A stretch of 58,892 nucleotides of DNA, from positions 137,269-196,160 of the forward strand of contig NZ_QREG01000010.1 of the NCBI RefSeq assembly GCF_003386095.1. Reading direction: 5' to 3'. This DNA is from Marinoscillum furvescens DSM 4134. GTDB taxonomy: Bacteria; Bacteroidota; Bacteroidia; Cytophagales; Cyclobacteriaceae. Every line of letters starts with the position of its first letter. The first letter of the stretch is position 1. The notes under the pieces are model-generated. The model was not told where the DNA came from. It did no database searches and saw only the letters and a program-made list of their open reading frames with translations. The translations under genes were made by a program, and so were the position numbers. This document shows, in pieces, positions 47,528 to 56,042 of the stretch.

Positions 47528-48859
47528 ATGAGTTCAAATAAATCTGTGCTGGCTTCAATAGCTGCAGCACTCTCTGGGTTTTTGTTTGGGTTTGATACGG
47601 TAGTCATCTCCGGCGCCAATCTCCCCATTAAAGAACTTTGGCAAACCTCTGACTGGTTTCACGGTACGTTTATCATGTCCATGGCGCTGTGGGGTACAGT
47701 AGTAGGAGCACTGCTGGCCGGTATTCCTACCAATAAGCTTGGTCGCAAAACTACGCTGGTATGGATCGGGGTGTTTTACTTCGTGTCAGCACTGGGTTCG
47801 GCATTGGCACCAGACCCTTACTCGTTTTCTCTGTTTCGCTTTATCGGTGGTTTAGGAGTAGGAGTTTCGTCTATAGCGGCACCTACTTATATCTCTGAAA
47901 TCTCCGCAGCTCATAACCGTGGACGGTTGGGAATCTTGTACCAGTTCAATATCGTATTTGGAATTTTGATCGCCTATGTGTCCAACTACCTGCTCGAAGG
48001 AGTGGGGGGTGAGGCCGACTGGCGTTACATGCTGGGGATAGAAGCTTTGCCAGCGTTGGTTTACACCGTTTTGGTGATGCGTGTGCCGCAAAGTCCACGA
48101 TGGCTGCTACGCCACAGAAGAGATCATGAAGCGGCCCTGGCCGCCGCTACACGGCTCACCAGCAATGCTGCCGCCGCTCAGGAGATGGTAGCAGCAGGTA
48201 CTGTGTCGCCAGAGGAGGCTTCCGCCAAAAAGGCATCGCTTTTTACGGCAAAGTATTCCAAGCCATTGCTTTTGGCTTTTTTGATTGCCTTCTTCAACCA
48301 GGCCAGTGGGATCAACTTTATCCTGTATTACGCACCAGAAATTCTCGAAAAAGCAGGTTTTGGTACTTCAGGCTCTCTGTTTAGCTCCATAGTTATCGGG
48401 CTGATCAACCTGATCTTCACACTCCTGGGTATGGCGCTGATCGACAAGGCCGGTAGAAAACAGCTCATGTACATTGGGTCGTTTGGTTACATTGTGAGTT
48501 TGCTCATGGTGGCCTATGGCTTCTATACAGGCGCAGCGGCAGAGTTTAAGCTTGTATTTATCTTGATGTTTATCGCCTCACATGCCATAGGGCAGGGGGC
48601 AGTTATTTGGATATTTATTTCTGAGATATTCCCCAATCAGGTGCGGGCCTATGGTCAGGCATGGGGTAGTGGTACGCACTGGGTATTTGCGGCGCTGATC
48701 ACCCTTACAGGATCATTGCTGATCAATAGCCTGGAGCCCTGGGTGGCCTTTGCCATCTTTGGTGGGCTGATGTGCCTCCAGCTGGTGTTTGTGCATTTTA
48801 TGATGCCCGAGACCAAAGGTCGATCGCTGGAAGACCTGGAAAAAGAATTGATGGGATAA
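47528..48859 (+). CDS. Sugar-porter-family MFS transporter
   Basis: Inner-membrane proton-coupled monosaccharide importer of 443 residues with 12 predicted helices. Sugar-porter signatures: GFLFGFDTVVISGA in helix 1, NKLGRKTT after helix 2, RFIGGLGVGVSS, PQSPRWLLRH at the end of the first half, NQASGINFILYYAPEI in helix 7, DKAGRKQL, and PETKGRSLEDLE at the C-terminus. It starts 2 bp after GH88, so the pair is co-transcribed, and a perfect terminator follows. The sugar could be the freed uronic-acid derivative, fucose or a hexose; this cannot be settled by sequence. Confidence 0.93.
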   Translation: MSSNKSVLASIAAALSGFLFGFDTVVISGANLPIKELWQTSDWFHGTFIMSMALWGTVVGALLAGIPTNKLGRKTTLVWIGVFYFVSALGSALAPDPYSFSLFRFIGGLGVGVSSIAAPTYISEISAAHNRGRLGILYQFNIVFGILIAYVSNYLLEGVGGEADWRYMLGIEALPALVYTVLVMRVPQSPRWLLRHRRDHEAALAAATRLTSNAAAAQEMVAAGTVSPEEASAKKASLFTAKYSKPLLLAFLIAFFNQASGINFILYYAPEILEKAGFGTSGSLFSSIVIGLINLIFTLLGMALIDKAGRKQLMYIGSFGYIVSLLMVAYGFYTGAAAEFKLVFILMFIASHAIGQGAVIWIFISEIFPNQVRAYGQAWGSGTHWVFAALITLTGSLLINSLEPWVAFAIFGGLMCLQLVFVHFMMPETKGRSLEDLEKELMG

Positions 48860-48886
48860 TCCCAGAATATGTCAAGCAGAAATGTG

Positions 48887-48914
48887 AAAAGGCCACCAAT
48901 TGGTGGCCTTTTTT
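48887..48914 (+). terminator. Terminator after the sugar transporter
   Basis: Perfect palindrome AAAAGGCCACCAAT / ATTGGTGGCCTTTT with no unpaired loop beyond the turn, ending in a run of six T. The symmetrical A- and T-flanks mean it can act in both directions. Confidence 0.88.
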
Positions 48915-49042
48915 GTTGAGACAATTGCTGATGCATGTGCAAGTGAGTTTGAGATAAATGGTATGGGTGCGGTAAGACGTGACTGTAGATTTGTATTTGT
49001 AGCACGTTAAAATGCCAATTCATTATTAATTGACGGTATGAT

Positions 49043-49057
49043 CGGCTATATTAGCCG
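49043..49057. promoter_or_regulatory. Operator-like palindrome before the DUF5060 gene
   Basis: CGGCTA-TAT-TAGCCG is a perfect inverted repeat with 6-bp arms and 3-bp spacer, 76 bp before the ATG at 49133. No T-run follows, so it is more likely a regulator site than a terminator. The regulator is unknown. Confidence 0.4.
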
Positions 49058-49132
49058 TCCCCCCTTCGCACATCTGGTACATAGGTGTGTCATTCGTTTT
49101 TTTTATTTCATAACTTAAGAATTCCAATCTTG

Positions 49133-50917
49133 ATGAAAAATCTCAACCATTGGTGCTGCCTATTGATATTGGCAGTGCTATCTCCGTTGGTTCATGCTCA
49201 ACAACTATCGGGTGAACTCAAAAAATGGCACAAAGTAACCCTAACCTTTGAAGGGCCTGAAGCTTCCGAGTCCGACGAGTTTAACCCTTTTATGAACTAT
49301 CGACTCAATGTCACATTTAAGCATGCCGCCACAGGTAAAGAATACCTCGTTCCGGGATATTTTGCTGCAGATGGCGATGCTGGCAATTCCTCTGCTACTT
49401 CTGGGAATAAATGGAAGGTACATTTTGCACCTGACGAAGAAGGCGCATGGACTTATGTGGTTCAGTTTCGTAAAGGCAATTATGTAGCGGTAAGCGACCG
49501 AAAGGATACCGGGGTAAGCGGCGAATACATGGACGGTGCTACCGGAAGCTTCCAAATAGGCGCTAGCGACAAATCCGGAAGGGATTTTAGAGCCAAAGGA
49601 AGGCTTCAGTATGTAGGTGAGCGGTATTTACGCTTTACCGAAAGTGGTGAGTATTTCCTGAAAAGTGGTGCAGATGCACCAGAAAACCTGTTTGCGTATG
49701 CAGATTTTGATGGCACATTTCACGATGATGGCCACAAAGATCAGCTGGTAAAGACCTATGAAGCACACCTGCGGGACTATCGTGGTGGAGACCCTACCTG
49801 GCAGGATGGCAAAGGAAAAGCACTAATCGGAGCACTCAATTACCTGGCATCTGAAGGCATGAATGCTGTGTCGTTTCTTACGCTCAATATCAAAGGCGAT
49901 GATCAGAATGTATTCCCTTTCACAGACTATGATACTTATGACCGCTATGATGTGTCTAAGCTGGATCAGTGGGAGATTGTGATGGATCATGCGCAGCAGT
50001 TGGGGCTGTTTTTGCATTTCAAAACTCAGGAAGTGGAAAATCAGGGACTGCTGGACAATGGCGGTGTTGGTGCACACCGCAAGCTGTACTACCGGGAGCT
50101 GATCGCACGTTTTGGTCATCACCTGGCCCTCAACTGGAACATGTGTGAAGAGGTGGGTGACTGGGTGAAAAATAATCGCACAGCGCCACAGTTTAAGTAT
50201 CAAAAACTGGCCATGGCTCAATACTTTTATGACCATGACCCCTATCGCCACCATGTAGTGATTCACAATGGAGCCCCTTTTTATGATGTGCTGGGGACAG
50301 AATCAAAATATACAGGTGCATCACTGCAGACTCACCACAAAAATTTTGATCTCGTGCATCCTCACACGCTGAAATGGCTCAAGGCCTCTAAGGAAGCAGG
50401 GAAACAGTGGGCTGTGGCTGTGGACGAGCCAGGCGATGCACAGCACTCACTGGTGCCCGATAAAGATGACCCTGAGCACAACCTGGCCCGACAAAATGCA
50501 CTCTGGGGAGCCCTTACGGCTGGTGCGTGGGGGCTTGAGTGGTATTTTGGCTACAAGCATGACCACAGTGACCTCACCTGTCAGGACTGGCGCTCGCGTG
50601 ACCTGTTTTGGGATCAGTGCAAGATTGCCCTTGACTTTTTCAATGCATTGCCCTTTTGGCAGATGGAGAACCATGACGAGCTACTGAGTACAAAAGATTA
50701 TTGCTTTGCTCAACCAGGCGAGGTGTATGTGGTGTACCTGCGAACAGGTGGAAGTACCGTACTGGACATGCAGACTGAAGGAGATTTTACCATTCAGTGG
50801 TTTAACCCCCGAACCGGTGAATATTTGAAAAAGCCTAAAAAGCTAACCGCAGGAAAAGTAACCCTTGAGGCGCCTAAAAAGGGCGATGACGACTGGGCTG
50901 CATTGATCAAGCGATAA
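49133..50917 (+). CDS. DUF5060-type putative glycoside hydrolase
   Basis: 594 residues from ATG 49133 with signal peptide (about 1-22, ending VHAQ). An N-terminal immunoglobulin-like DUF5060 domain (about 25-140: LKKWHKVTLTFEGPEA, NPFMNYRLNVTF) precedes a TIM-barrel-like region (about 160-500) with candidate acid residues in LNWNMCEEVGDW and WAVAVDEPGDAQHS, where the Glu after strand 4 and Glu after strand 7 positions fit clan-A-like hydrolases. A small C-terminal beta domain (about 515-594: VYVVYLRTGGSTVLDM, IQWFNPRTGEY) resembles the collagen-binding-like tail of DUF4038 enzymes. Family members act on plant or algal polysaccharides; the exact substrate is unknown. It is a single gene with its own upstream palindrome. 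Confidence 0.75.
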   Translation: MKNLNHWCCLLILAVLSPLVHAQQLSGELKKWHKVTLTFEGPEASESDEFNPFMNYRLNVTFKHAATGKEYLVPGYFAADGDAGNSSATSGNKWKVHFAPDEEGAWTYVVQFRKGNYVAVSDRKDTGVSGEYMDGATGSFQIGASDKSGRDFRAKGRLQYVGERYLRFTESGEYFLKSGADAPENLFAYADFDGTFHDDGHKDQLVKTYEAHLRDYRGGDPTWQDGKGKALIGALNYLASEGMNAVSFLTLNIKGDDQNVFPFTDYDTYDRYDVSKLDQWEIVMDHAQQLGLFLHFKTQEVENQGLLDNGGVGAHRKLYYRELIARFGHHLALNWNMCEEVGDWVKNNRTAPQFKYQKLAMAQYFYDHDPYRHHVVIHNGAPFYDVLGTESKYTGASLQTHHKNFDLVHPHTLKWLKASKEAGKQWAVAVDEPGDAQHSLVPDKDDPEHNLARQNALWGALTAGAWGLEWYFGYKHDHSDLTCQDWRSRDLFWDQCKIALDFFNALPFWQMENHDELLSTKDYCFAQPGEVYVVYLRTGGSTVLDMQTEGDFTIQWFNPRTGEYLKKPKKLTAGKVTLEAPKKGDDDWAALIKR

Positions 50918-50969
50918 AGGACATGTGATTGTGTTGTGGTGTTGTGACCTGCGGCTTTGAAGTGTATAT

Positions 50970-50999
50970 GCCGCTGCAGGTGTTGTCACCTGCGGCTAT
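50970..50999. repeat. Hairpin repeat R, copy 1
   Basis: GCCGC-TG-CAGGTG-TTGT-CACCTGCGGC: the arms pair with a 4-nt loop. The same element recurs at 51645 and 51693. A degenerate half copy (GACCTGCGGCTTTGAA) lies just upstream at 50946. Confidence 0.7.
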
Positions 51000-51045
51000 C
51001 AGAAGCACTTTGTTTTAAATGTAGTTAACTTCATCTGGCATGTAG

Positions 51046-51080
51046 AAACCCTGGAGGTTTAGAGAACCTCCAGGGTTTTT
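51046..51080 (+). repeat. Hairpin repeat H, copy 1 (terminator-like)
   Basis: AAACCCTGGAGGTTT (51046-51060) and AACCTCCAGGGTTT (51065-51078) form a 14-bp stem followed by seven T. It looks like a terminator, but the same hairpin with matching flanks recurs at 57498 at the left edge of the second palindrome cluster, so it is better seen as a repeat that can also terminate transcription. Confidence 0.8.
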
Positions 51081-51083
51081 TTG

Positions 51084-51635
51084 TGAGTTGGTGGGTTCAG
51101 CCAGCCTACAGCGTGACAGTCCCGCCTGCGGCGAGGTAAACCCACCTGCGGCAAGGTAAACCCGCCTACAGCGTGGCAGGCCCCCGGTTTTGTCATGTTG
51201 AGTTGGCGGGCGGCTAGTCGTGGACGGCTAGTCGCGGACGGCTGGTCGCGGACGGCCAGTCTCGAAACATTAGGCAAAACCATTTGGGATGTGGTATGAT
51301 GAGTCGGTTCTATCTTTCGACCATGCCTACGGCAGGCAGGCTCAAGATGACCCGACTCAGCGTGACCACCAGTTCCTGGCGACTCGACCATGTCTACGGC
51401 AGGCCCGTTGGTTTTGTCATAGTTAGCTTGGGGGACGCCCAGTCGCGGACGGCCAGTCTCGAACTATCAGACAAAACATTTTGCACTATTGAGTTGGGGG
51501 CTTACCCGTCGAGTCTTATCCTTTTGTGAGGTTTTGACTTGCAGTCGAGTCTTATCCTTCGACCATGCCTTCGGCAGGCAGGCAGGCTCAGGGTGCCTCC
51601 CCAGCTCAAGATGACTCGACCATGCCAACGGCAGG
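51084..51635. repeat. Palindromic repeat cluster 1 (no nuclease)
   Basis: No gene. It contains GCCTGCGGC/GCCTACGGC-type units and two A elements bounded by GGTTTTGTC and GNCAAAAC (51186-51281 and 51410-51477), and a degenerate B element ending in GTGACCACCAGTTC (51362-51375). A 27-bp segment at 51362-51388 differs from one at 57938-57964 in cluster 2 by a single base. Open frames in this stretch are made of repeats and I do not call them. Confidence 0.75.
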
Positions 51636-51644
51636 TCCGCCTTT

Positions 51645-51728
51645 GCCACTGCAGGTGTTGTCACCTGCAGGCATGAAACGTGGCTTTTCTTTGCCGCTGC
51701 AGGGGTTGTCACCTGCGGCTATGAAACG
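51645..51728. repeat. Hairpin repeat R, copies 2 and 3 in tandem
   Basis: Two copies (51645-51680 and 51693-51728), 48 bp apart, of the GCCGC-TGCAGGTG-TTGT-CACCTGCGGC hairpin, each followed by ATGAAACG. They lie just after the stop of the minus-strand PepSY gene and could slow or end its transcription, although no clear T-run follows. Confidence 0.65.
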
Positions 51729-51780
51729 AAGCTTTTCTCCATGTAAATTACAAGTCCATAAATGTCTACGAATATTTGCT

Positions 51781-53031
51781 CTAAGTGGCCTGTAGCTGGA
51801 GTTTACGCTTCCGGTGGCGAATAAATTCGCCTAAGGCAATACACACTACACTAGCTCCAAACATGGGTAGCAGCATACAAAGCGCGGCAAGGCTTATCAA
51901 ATAGGTAGGTTTTACCTGATAGGAATGCCGCTCGGGGATCCCATAGTTGTTGCGCTTGTGCCGAAATGCAAATGCAAGTAATCCAGAGCTGCTGATGATC
52001 ACCAGAAATAGAGCGGTGATAAGTACCAGTGTCCAGTTCCAACTACCAAACTGCCCCTGATGGAAGGCCATGGCCCACATGCGGGCACGCATCAGCATAC
52101 CTACATCGCTCCACTGCAGTCTATCCAGCTCCTGTCCCGTGTACTGGTCCAGATGAATGGCTACCTGATCCGAAAGGTTGGCGTAGTGGGTGTTGTGGAT
52201 GCTGTAAACACCTGTGGGGCCTTTTGGAATGGAGATGGCTACTTCTCCGGGGAGCTGATAGCTCTCGGCGAGGGTTATTACCTCATCAAGTGATAGTGGT
52301 GTGTCAGACGGGGTGGATTGGATACCGCGTCCAGACCACTCCATGGGAAAGCCTGTACGTGTTTGGTCTTGTACCCATTTGAAGCCACCACCCCATACGT
52401 CGGTCCAGGGGAGGCCGCCAGCCAGTATGAGCAGTAGTACTACCGAAAACCAAAAGCCGCTTACCATGTGCAGGTCTCTGAAAAACACTGCCCTGGGGGC
52501 TGCAAATCGGATGCGTACCAGTTTGATCAGGTCTTTGCGCCTGAGCGGTAAAAACAGGTATATCCCTGTGATGATAAGCACTACCAGCCAGCTTCCCACC
52601 AGCTCTATGAGCAAAGTGCCGGGTTTGCCAGCAAGGAGTTCGCCATGGAGCTTGCGTACCTGGTACATGTCAGAGCTGGTAGCCGACCAAACACCCTTTG
52701 CTTTGCCGGTATAGGGGTCCAGATACCAGGTAGACTTGGCGCCAAAGCGCCCGGATACAAAAGCTATGGCTTCATTTTCTCCGGTTGGTAAGAGGATGCT
52801 ATTGATGGGCTTTTCCCATTTTTCTGATGCTATACGGTATTGTTCATCATAACTGAGACGCTGCTCGCCTTTTTGGACCTGACGCAGAGCACGCAGGTCT
52901 TCTGCTTCGTAGGTGTCCTTAAACAGGTAGATGATACCAGTGATGGAGAGCAATAGAATAAAGGGCAGGCAAAAGACACCTCCGATGAGGTGCCATTTCC
53001 AGATCCAGTTGTGGGCTGATTTCGTTCGCAT
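51781..53031 (-). CDS. PepSY-associated transmembrane protein (PiuB-like)
   Basis: Inner-membrane protein of 416 residues with about four to five helices (first at 13-38, then about 140-165, 190-215, 335-360 and 390-410) and PepSY-type periplasmic domains between (WKWHLIGGVFCLPFILLLSITGIIYLF read as WKWHLIGGVFCLPF, and RKLHGELL). Family members pair with TonB receptors for metal or siderophore uptake and may help reduce or release metal ligands. Its ATG at 53031 overlaps the receptor stop by one base (TAATG), so translation is coupled. Confidence 0.85.
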   Translation of the reverse strand: MRTKSAHNWIWKWHLIGGVFCLPFILLLSITGIIYLFKDTYEAEDLRALRQVQKGEQRLSYDEQYRIASEKWEKPINSILLPTGENEAIAFVSGRFGAKSTWYLDPYTGKAKGVWSATSSDMYQVRKLHGELLAGKPGTLLIELVGSWLVVLIITGIYLFLPLRRKDLIKLVRIRFAAPRAVFFRDLHMVSGFWFSVVLLLILAGGLPWTDVWGGGFKWVQDQTRTGFPMEWSGRGIQSTPSDTPLSLDEVITLAESYQLPGEVAISIPKGPTGVYSIHNTHYANLSDQVAIHLDQYTGQELDRLQWSDVGMLMRARMWAMAFHQGQFGSWNWTLVLITALFLVIISSSGLLAFAFRHKRNNYGIPERHSYQVKPTYLISLAALCMLLPMFGASVVCIALGEFIRHRKRKLQLQAT

Positions 53032-55337
53032 TAGTTGGTGCTTTTAAATTGGTAACCGATACTAAGCTGCCAGGTACGGGGGATTCCCAGTGTGTAGGTG
53101 GTGCCCCAGCTGGAAGCACTGGCGCGTGGAGACCAAAGTTCGTCGGAGAGGTTGAGTATGGCAGCCGAAAGCTGAAAGCCTCCAAGCTGATAGCGTGCCC
53201 GCACATTCCACAAACTAAAACCATCATACTGGCGGGTGTTGTCGCTATTCATCCAGTAGGGGCCCAGGTGTTGGTTTTCTAATGACACACCGAGATTAGG
53301 TACGAATGAAGGTTTGTAACTCACCTCCCAATTGTACTGCACATTGGCTCCATGAGGCATTTCGTTGCCACTGTAGTCGTTGCCATTTTCCACGAATGTG
53401 ACAAACTCATGGCGTGCAAAAGCGCCACTCCAGCGAAATGATACCCCTGCCTTATGCGATGCCTGGAGCTGATATTCGATACCACGGCTGGAGGTCTCGC
53501 CGGCATTTCGATTTTGATAGGTGCCATCATCTAGCTGTACGGAGATGATTTGGTTGGTAGCGCTCATCTGGTAGAGCGAGAGGCTGAGGTTTGCTCTAAG
53601 TTGGTCAGAGAGCTGTGCGGCATACCAGCCGCCTACCTCATAGCTATGATAGATGGATGGGTCCAAAGTAGGGACTTTTACCCCATTGTAAAGCTCGCCC
53701 ACTTGCGGAGGCACAAAGCCCTGTGCATAGTTGGCATACATGCCCTTGCTGGGCGAGAGGGTAAGTGTAACGCCTATTTTGGGAGTGATGGCCTGAAAAG
53801 TACTGCGGGCATCTGGTGATCCTGAAAATGCTGATGGTTCCAGGTGGTTGGTATGCAGGTATTGGAACCGGTCATAGCGCAGGGATGCTGAGAGCTGCAG
53901 CTTTTCCAGGGGAGAGAGCTTGAGTGTGGCATAGCTTCCCAGGTTGGTGAGGACGATGCTGTTGTTGGTGAGCAATGAGTCTGGCTGCTCGTAGCTGGTG
54001 TAGGTGCCGTTTTCGTCCCGGTCTACGGAGATGTACTCTTCGAAATAGTCCGTAGGGCTATGGTCTATTGATAAGCCGGCGATGAGCTGCGCATTGAGCT
54101 GTGGTAGCTTTTGTGCATGCTGTAGCAGGGTGCCTATGCTTTCGAAGGAGCGCTCGTTGATGGTGCCTGAAGAAGACCCTGTGGTGCGATCTGTGCGGAT
54201 GCGGTAGGAGGGGATTTGCCCCAGGCGGTTGACTCTGCCAAAGATACGCGCAGTAGTATTGGCATTTGGTGTCCAGTCGTGATGGAGCGTAGCCTGCGCA
54301 CGCAGGGCACTCACCTCGCGGTTGGTAAACGTCTGCTGGCTGGTGACATCTCCTCCGTAAAAGGCTGCACTGTCGAGGCTCCCGGTCATATCGGTGAGGA
54401 GGTAGGCATAGGTGAGTGAGGCATTGAGGTCAGTTTTTGGCGACAGTACCTGCGTCACTTTGAGGGTAGCGCCGTACTTGTTCATGTCGCTATGCTCAAA
54501 ATACCCATTTCGCCGTATGGCGCTGTATCCTGCTACCAGAAAACCGGTGTTACCCTGTGTGGTACTGGCAGAGGCATCCGCGCGGTACAGTCCGTTGGAG
54601 TTGGTGCGAATAGCTGCCTGTGCAGTGGGGGCCAGTGTTGGTTTTTTGGTAATCACGTTGATGACACCTCCGATGGCTTCTGCACCGTAAGTGGAGGATG
54701 CCGGTCCGCGGATGACTTCTATGCTGCTGATAGCTGCCTGATTCAGCTCATTCATGGCATTGTGATTGAATACGCCCGTAGGACGCGTGGGGAGGCCATC
54801 TTCGAGGTAGAGGAATAGTCCCTTGGAGGAAATAGGCTGCCTGATGGCTGTCATGTGCTGCTCGTTGGCCAGGTCGGCCACAAAGACTCCAGGTACTTTG
54901 TTGAGCACCTGATCCAGGGTGTTGGGCGCGGTTTCCTCTATGGTGGTGAGTGAAAGTGTAGAAATGGCTGCAGGCACCTCTGAACGCAGCTCGCGCTCAC
55001 GGTTGGCGGACACGACCACCTGCTCCAGAGCATTGGTGGCGGGCTCCAGCCCAATAGCCGGGGAGGTAAGGAGCTCTTTAGCTGTAAGCTGTAGCGGCTT
55101 GTAGCCCACATAGCTGATTTGTAGGGTAGGGTTTTCCTCTGCAGAGGAAAGAGAAAAAGCGCCCAGGGTGTTGGTAATTGTGCCCTGAGTGGTGTTTACT
55201 ATGAGAATTTCTGCTCCAATGAGCGGTTCACCTGTGCTTTTGTCGGTGATGGATCCTGTGAATGTATTTTGGGCGTATGCCCCTAGAGAATAGCATAGCG
55301 CCAATAAGGCAATGATTCCTTGCTGTATGTTTTTCAT
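53031..55337 (-). CDS. TonB-dependent outer-membrane receptor (metal/siderophore type)
   Basis: 768 residues from ATG 55337; an earlier start at 55505 would place 56 residues before the signal peptide (MKNIQQGIIALLALCYSLGAYA) and is rejected. Domains: CarboxypepD_reg-like (about 24-105), TonB-box-like ALEQVVVSANRE, plug (about 120-230, SIEVIRGPASSTYGAEAIGGVINVITKKP seen in parts), barrel to the C-terminal Phe-rich strand ending QFKSTN. The small Cys-motif protein upstream, the PepSY protein downstream and the COG0523 GTPase further upstream point to metal uptake, perhaps zinc (ZnuD-like), but a siderophore receptor is equally possible by sequence. Confidence 0.85.
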   Translation of the reverse strand: MKNIQQGIIALLALCYSLGAYAQNTFTGSITDKSTGEPLIGAEILIVNTTQGTITNTLGAFSLSSAEENPTLQISYVGYKPLQLTAKELLTSPAIGLEPATNALEQVVVSANRERELRSEVPAAISTLSLTTIEETAPNTLDQVLNKVPGVFVADLANEQHMTAIRQPISSKGLFLYLEDGLPTRPTGVFNHNAMNELNQAAISSIEVIRGPASSTYGAEAIGGVINVITKKPTLAPTAQAAIRTNSNGLYRADASASTTQGNTGFLVAGYSAIRRNGYFEHSDMNKYGATLKVTQVLSPKTDLNASLTYAYLLTDMTGSLDSAAFYGGDVTSQQTFTNREVSALRAQATLHHDWTPNANTTARIFGRVNRLGQIPSYRIRTDRTTGSSSGTINERSFESIGTLLQHAQKLPQLNAQLIAGLSIDHSPTDYFEEYISVDRDENGTYTSYEQPDSLLTNNSIVLTNLGSYATLKLSPLEKLQLSASLRYDRFQYLHTNHLEPSAFSGSPDARSTFQAITPKIGVTLTLSPSKGMYANYAQGFVPPQVGELYNGVKVPTLDPSIYHSYEVGGWYAAQLSDQLRANLSLSLYQMSATNQIISVQLDDGTYQNRNAGETSSRGIEYQLQASHKAGVSFRWSGAFARHEFVTFVENGNDYSGNEMPHGANVQYNWEVSYKPSFVPNLGVSLENQHLGPYWMNSDNTRQYDGFSLWNVRARYQLGGFQLSAAILNLSDELWSPRASASSWGTTYTLGIPRTWQLSIGYQFKSTN

Positions 55338-55364
55338 GTGTATGTACAAAATATGGGGACATGC

Positions 55365-55560
55365 AGGTGGCTGGCACCTGCGCATTTGTCCGGTGTATGA
55401 AATGGAAAAGAAGTGGGTGAGCACCAAATGTGACGAAAGTAGCCGGTGCCGATTGCCGACTAGAGGAAAGGCAGAGCCCTGATCCCGGCAGTCGGTGTAC
55501 GGCATGACGATCCCGTCCCGGTCTGCGAATGCACGCTACCGGTTGTGATGGATGCTCAGA
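55365..55560 (-). promoter_or_regulatory. Possible structured 5' leader of the TonB receptor
   Basis: On the minus strand GTAGCGTGC and GCACCGGCTAC can close a stem (two-base bulge), enclosing a smaller CCGACT/AGTCGG hairpin. A further GCAGGTG/CACCTGC hairpin lies just before the start codon. I could not match it to a cobalamin, TPP, SAM, FMN or other known riboswitch, so it may be chance. Confidence 0.2.
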
Positions 55561-55570
55561 AGGTGCGGGG

Positions 55571-55951
55571 CTAGCCTTGTGGTGGTCGGAAGATTCCTAT
55601 CACCCTGTGAATGGGGGTAGCGTGAGATTCTGGGTGGAGCTTTTGTGCCGACCAGCGGAAAGTAGTGTTTAAATCAATGGGGTGACTATCCGACTGAAAA
55701 AACTGGATTTGCTGGAATTCCTGTGTGGATTGGTCTTCCTGCTCTTGCTGCTCTGCAGCTCTGGATAGCTGATCGTCCAGATAGCACTGGGCTCTACAGA
55801 CGGTGATGGGCTGGTCGCGGTTGATACAAAGCACCTCGGCCAGGTAGTCACGGCGCAGCTCAAAATCCAAATAGATGAGTGGCGTGACCAGTACGCTGCC
55901 CAGGTTGGACAGTGCTATAAGTGCAATTACCGATGACCGTATCCATGTCAT
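55571..55951 (-). CDS. Small exported protein with CINxDxP-C-x3-C motif, linked to TonB receptors
   Basis: 126 residues: an N-terminal hydrophobic segment (about 6-26), then the conserved motif ELRRDYLAEVLCINRDQPITVCRAQCYL (seen in parts; Cys42, Cys52, Cys56), a Gln/Glu-rich helix (about 60-85) and a variable C-terminus. This family of short Bacteroidota proteins is often found directly before metal-linked TonB receptors; its function is unknown. The three Cys could hold a metal ion. It precedes the receptor by 233 bp and follows the GTPase stop with a 91-bp gap that contains GTTGCAAC (55965-55972). Confidence 0.68.
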   Translation of the reverse strand: MTWIRSSVIALIALSNLGSVLVTPLIYLDFELRRDYLAEVLCINRDQPITVCRAQCYLDDQLSRAAEQQEQEDQSTQEFQQIQFFQSDSHPIDLNTTFRWSAQKLHPESHATPIHRVIGIFRPPQG

Positions 55952-55964
55952 GCCGCAAAACTCT

Positions 55965-55972
55965 GTTGCAAC
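55965..55972. promoter_or_regulatory. GTTGCAAC palindrome before the small Cys-motif gene
   Basis: A perfect 8-bp palindrome 14 bp upstream of the ATG at 55951, with a further GCAA (55955-55958) to its left. The TTGCA core matches the two boxes before the COG0523 gene, suggesting the same regulator. Confidence 0.35.
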
Positions 55973-56042
55973 TGTTTTAAATCAAAGCAAAAGGAGGTGA
56001 ATATTTTACCACCATTCAAGTAGAGCAGTTGGGGAGCAACTG

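Noticed and set aside
51059-51712. Several open frames in the repeat region
   Set aside because: They run through the palindromes in several frames on both strands with no protein-like composition.
53031-55505. Longer TonB receptor starting at 55505
   Set aside because: The extra 56 residues precede a clear signal peptide that starts at 55337.
55365-55560. Cobalamin riboswitch before the TonB receptor
   Set aside because: The GCCACTG and B12-box elements could not be found in the leader.
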